From: Streptomyces sp. NBC_01723
GTDB taxonomy: Bacteria > Actinomycetota > Actinomycetes > Streptomycetales > Streptomycetaceae
Length of the DNA: 64,000 nt
Direction: 5' to 3'
Assembly (NCBI RefSeq): GCF_036246005.1
Contig: NZ_CP109171.1
Span: 5,878,001 to 5,942,000 of the forward strand
Positions within the stretch are counted from its first letter, which is position 1. Each line of letters begins with the position of its first letter. This document shows, piece after piece, positions 61,992 through 64,000 of this stretch. Made by a program: the position numbers and the translations under genes. Below the pieces are notes generated by a model. The model was not told the DNA's origin. It did not search any database and saw only the letters and a program-made list of their open reading frames with translations.

Positions 61992-64000
61992 ATGACGAAG
62001 CCCTCACTCCCCGAACTCCTGCACGCCGCCGTCACCGCCGTCGGCGGCACGGAGCGTCCCGGCCAGGTGGCCATGGCCGAAGCCGTCGAGGAAGCCATCG
62101 ACGGCGGCTCCCATCTGCTGGTCCAGGCCGGAACCGGCACCGGAAAGTCCCTGGGCTACCTGGTGCCCGCGCTCGCGCACGGGGAGCGGGTCGTCGTGGC
62201 CACCGCGACGCTGGCCCTCCAGCGCCAGCTGGTCGAGCGCGACCTGCCCCGCACGGTCGACGCGCTCCACCCCCAGCTGCGCCGCCGCCCGGAGTTCGCG
62301 ATGCTCAAGGGCCGGTCGAACTACCTGTGCCTGCACCGGCTGCACGAGGGCGCCCCGCAGGACGAGGAGGAGGGCCTCTTCGACCAGTTCGAGGCCGCCG
62401 CCCCCACCAGCAAGCTGGGCCAGGACCTGCTGCGGATGCGCGACTGGGCCGACGAGACCGAGACCGGCGACCGCGACAACCTCACGCCGGGCGTCTCCGA
62501 CCGGGCCTGGTCGCAGGTGTCGGTCTCCTCCCGGGAGTGTCTGGGCGCCACGAAGTGCGCCTACGGCGCCGAGTGCTTCGCCGAGATGGCCCGCGAGCGC
62601 GCCAAGCTCTCCGACGTCGTCGTCACCAACCACGCCCTGCTCGCGATCGACGCCATTGAGGGTGCCCCCGTCCTGCCGCAGCACGAGGTGCTGATCGTCG
62701 ACGAGGCGCACGAGCTGGTCTCCCGCGTCACCGGCGTCGCCACCGGCGAGCTGACCCCCGGCCAGGTCAACCGCGCCGTGCGCCGCGCCGCGAAGCTGGC
62801 CAACGAGAAGGCCGCCGACCAGCTCCAGACGGCCGCCGAGGGCTTCGAGCGGCTGATGGAGCTGGCGCTGCCGGGCCGCCTGGAGGAGATCCCGGAGGAC
62901 CTCGGCTACGCCCTGATGGCACTGCGCGACGCCAGCCGCACGGTCATCTCGGCCATCGGCGCCACCCGCGACAAGTCCGTGCAGGACGAGGACGCGGTCC
63001 GCAAGCAGGCCCTGGCCTCCGTCGAGGCCGTGCACGACGTCGCGGAGCGCATCACGAACGGCTCCGAGTGGGACGTCGTCTGGTACGAGCGGCATGAGCC
63101 CCGCGGCGGAGCCGCATATCGGCACAGTGGGGCCTCGCTGCGGGTCGCGCCGATGTCCGTCGCGGGCCTGCTGCGCGAGAAGCTCTTCACCGACCGCTCG
63201 GTCGTCCTGACCTCGGCGACCCTGAAGCTGGGCGGGGACTTCAACGGGGTCGGGGCCTCCCTCGGCCTCGCACCCGAGGGCACCGAGGGCGACGACGTGC
63301 CCCAGTGGAAGGGCGTCGACGTCGGCTCGCCCTTCGACTACCGCAAGCAGGGCATCCTCTACGTCGCCAAGCACCTGGCCCGCCCCGCGCGCGACGGCGA
63401 CCGGGGCGACATGCTCGACGAGCTGACGGAGCTGATCCAGGCCGCGGGCGGCCGCACCCTGGGCCTGTTCTCCTCGATGCGCGCCGCTCAGCTGGCCGCC
63501 GAGGAGCTGCGCTCCCGCATTCCGGAGTACCCGATCCTCCTCCAGGGCGAGGAGACCCTGGGCGAGCTGATCAAGAACTTCGCGGCCGACCCCGCGACCT
63601 GCCTCTTCGGCACCCTGTCGCTGTGGCAGGGCGTCGACGTCCCCGGCCCCAGCTGCCAGCTGGTCGTCATGGACAAGATCCCCTTCCCGCGTCCGGACGA
63701 CCCGCTGATGAGCGCGCGCCAGAAGGCGGTGGAGGAGGCCGGGGGCAACGGCTTCATGGCGGTCGCCGCCACCCACGCCGCCCTGCTGATGGCGCAGGGC
63801 GCGGGCCGGCTCGTGCGGGCGTCGGGCGATCGCGGCGTGGTCGCCGTACTGGACCAGCGGCTGGCGACGGCCCGGTACGGAAGCTACCTGAAGGCGTCCC
63901 TGCCCGACTTCTGGTTCACCACCGACCGCAATCAGGTCCGCAGGTCCCTCGCCGCCATTGACGCGAAGGCACGCGAGGCGGAGGACGCTCAGGAGACGGA
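61992..64000 (+). CDS. dinG: DinG-type ATP-dependent DNA helicase, cut by the window edge
   Basis: The 669 visible residues belong to a superfamily 2 XPD-like helicase. Walker A is QAGTGTGKS (about 45-53), motif II VDEAHEL, with four iron-sulfur cysteines (YLCLHRL, SSRECLG, TKCAYGAEC). Helicase motifs GTLSLWQGVDVPGP and QGAGRLVRASGD are near the end. DinG removes R-loops and is often SOS-linked. There is no stop before 64000, so the C terminus lies outside. ATG 61992; the next gene in related genomes is lexA. Confidence 0.92.
   Translation, partial: MTKPSLPELLHAAVTAVGGTERPGQVAMAEAVEEAIDGGSHLLVQAGTGTGKSLGYLVPALAHGERVVVATATLALQRQLVERDLPRTVDALHPQLRRRPEFAMLKGRSNYLCLHRLHEGAPQDEEEGLFDQFEAAAPTSKLGQDLLRMRDWADETETGDRDNLTPGVSDRAWSQVSVSSRECLGATKCAYGAECFAEMARERAKLSDVVVTNHALLAIDAIEGAPVLPQHEVLIVDEAHELVSRVTGVATGELTPGQVNRAVRRAAKLANEKAADQLQTAAEGFERLMELALPGRLEEIPEDLGYALMALRDASRTVISAIGATRDKSVQDEDAVRKQALASVEAVHDVAERITNGSEWDVVWYERHEPRGGAAYRHSGASLRVAPMSVAGLLREKLFTDRSVVLTSATLKLGGDFNGVGASLGLAPEGTEGDDVPQWKGVDVGSPFDYRKQGILYVAKHLARPARDGDRGDMLDELTELIQAAGGRTLGLFSSMRAAQLAAEELRSRIPEYPILLQGEETLGELIKNFAADPATCLFGTLSLWQGVDVPGPSCQLVVMDKIPFPRPDDPLMSARQKAVEEAGGNGFMAVAATHAALLMAQGAGRLVRASGDRGVVAVLDQRLATARYGSYLKASLPDFWFTTDRNQVRRSLAAIDAKAREAEDAQET

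Overview
The window is chromosomal DNA from a Streptomyces-type actinomycete. Evidence for this is very high GC with G/C in almost every third codon position, frequent GTG and TTG starts, many TGA/ATG-type gene overlaps, GC-rich perfect hairpins without T tracts as terminators, and families such as ClgR, DUF3046, the multi-HAMP OsaA-type kinase and GluR/GluK. From memory, the gene order osaA-osaB-ftsK-(rodZ-like)-rimO-pgsA-cinA-clgR ... recA-recX ... gluDCBA-gluR-gluK ... miaB ... miaA ... dapF ... rshA ... hflX ... dinG matches the core region around SCO5748-SCO5802 of S. coelicolor. I see no tRNA or rRNA genes, insertion sequences, prophage or CRISPR arrays.

Layout. 1-6.8 kb: osmotic-adaptation two-component genes osaA (giant hybrid kinase with about ten HAMP-type repeats) and osaB (orphan receiver). 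7-14.9 kb: ftsK, a RodZ-like protein, then the tightly coupled run rimO-pgsA-cinA, then clgR and a Dps-like gene. 14.9-24.9 kb: a small hypothetical gene, an AHSA1-type protein, a Nei-type glycosylase, a very large Lhr-type helicase, an AraC regulator with azlC-azlD, a terpenoid-cyclase-like protein and DUF3046. 24.9-28.4 kb: AI-2E-type permease, recA with an SOS-like operator, recX.

28.5-32.4 kb is a small accessory block: a solute-binding lipoprotein pseudogene with two frameshifts, a rhodanese and a thiol dioxygenase preceded by a cysteine-rich 15-codon leader ORF, and a flavin monooxygenase. 32.4-39.2 kb: glutamate ABC transporter gluABCD (minus strand) divergent from its two-component system gluR-gluK, with an 11-bp-phased direct repeat between them, followed by a TAXI-type binding protein. 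39.3-43.4 kb: a MazG-like gene broken by a 5-bp tandem-repeat expansion, a Kef-type antiporter with its TrkA-C regulator, and a NarL-type two-component pair. 43.4-49.1 kb: miaB, a class III extradiol-dioxygenase-like gene, two small acidic/antitoxin-like genes, miaA, a membrane protein, dapF. 49.3-54.9 kb: RSH protein rshA, secreted M1 aminopeptidase, hflX. 55-57.5 kb: two paralogous trypsin-like lipoproteins. 57.8-61.8 kb: a three-gene NIS-siderophore-type cluster (aminotransferase, IucA/IucC synthetase, acyltransferase). The right edge cuts a dinG-type helicase.

The most unusual signals are: (i) the leader ORF MDLVRYAGCVCRPSC with a perfect Shine-Dalgarno and a downstream hairpin, just before the cysteine dioxygenase-rhodanese pair, which looks like a cysteine-responsive attenuator; (ii) the ACGGC x3 frameshift in the MazG-like gene; (iii) a recurring -10-like hexamer 6-7 nt before start codons at nine genes, pointing to leaderless mRNAs; (iv) two isolated consensus DnaA boxes upstream of recA and miaB; and (v) the minimal siderophore cluster with a shortened aminotransferase and no visible iron box.
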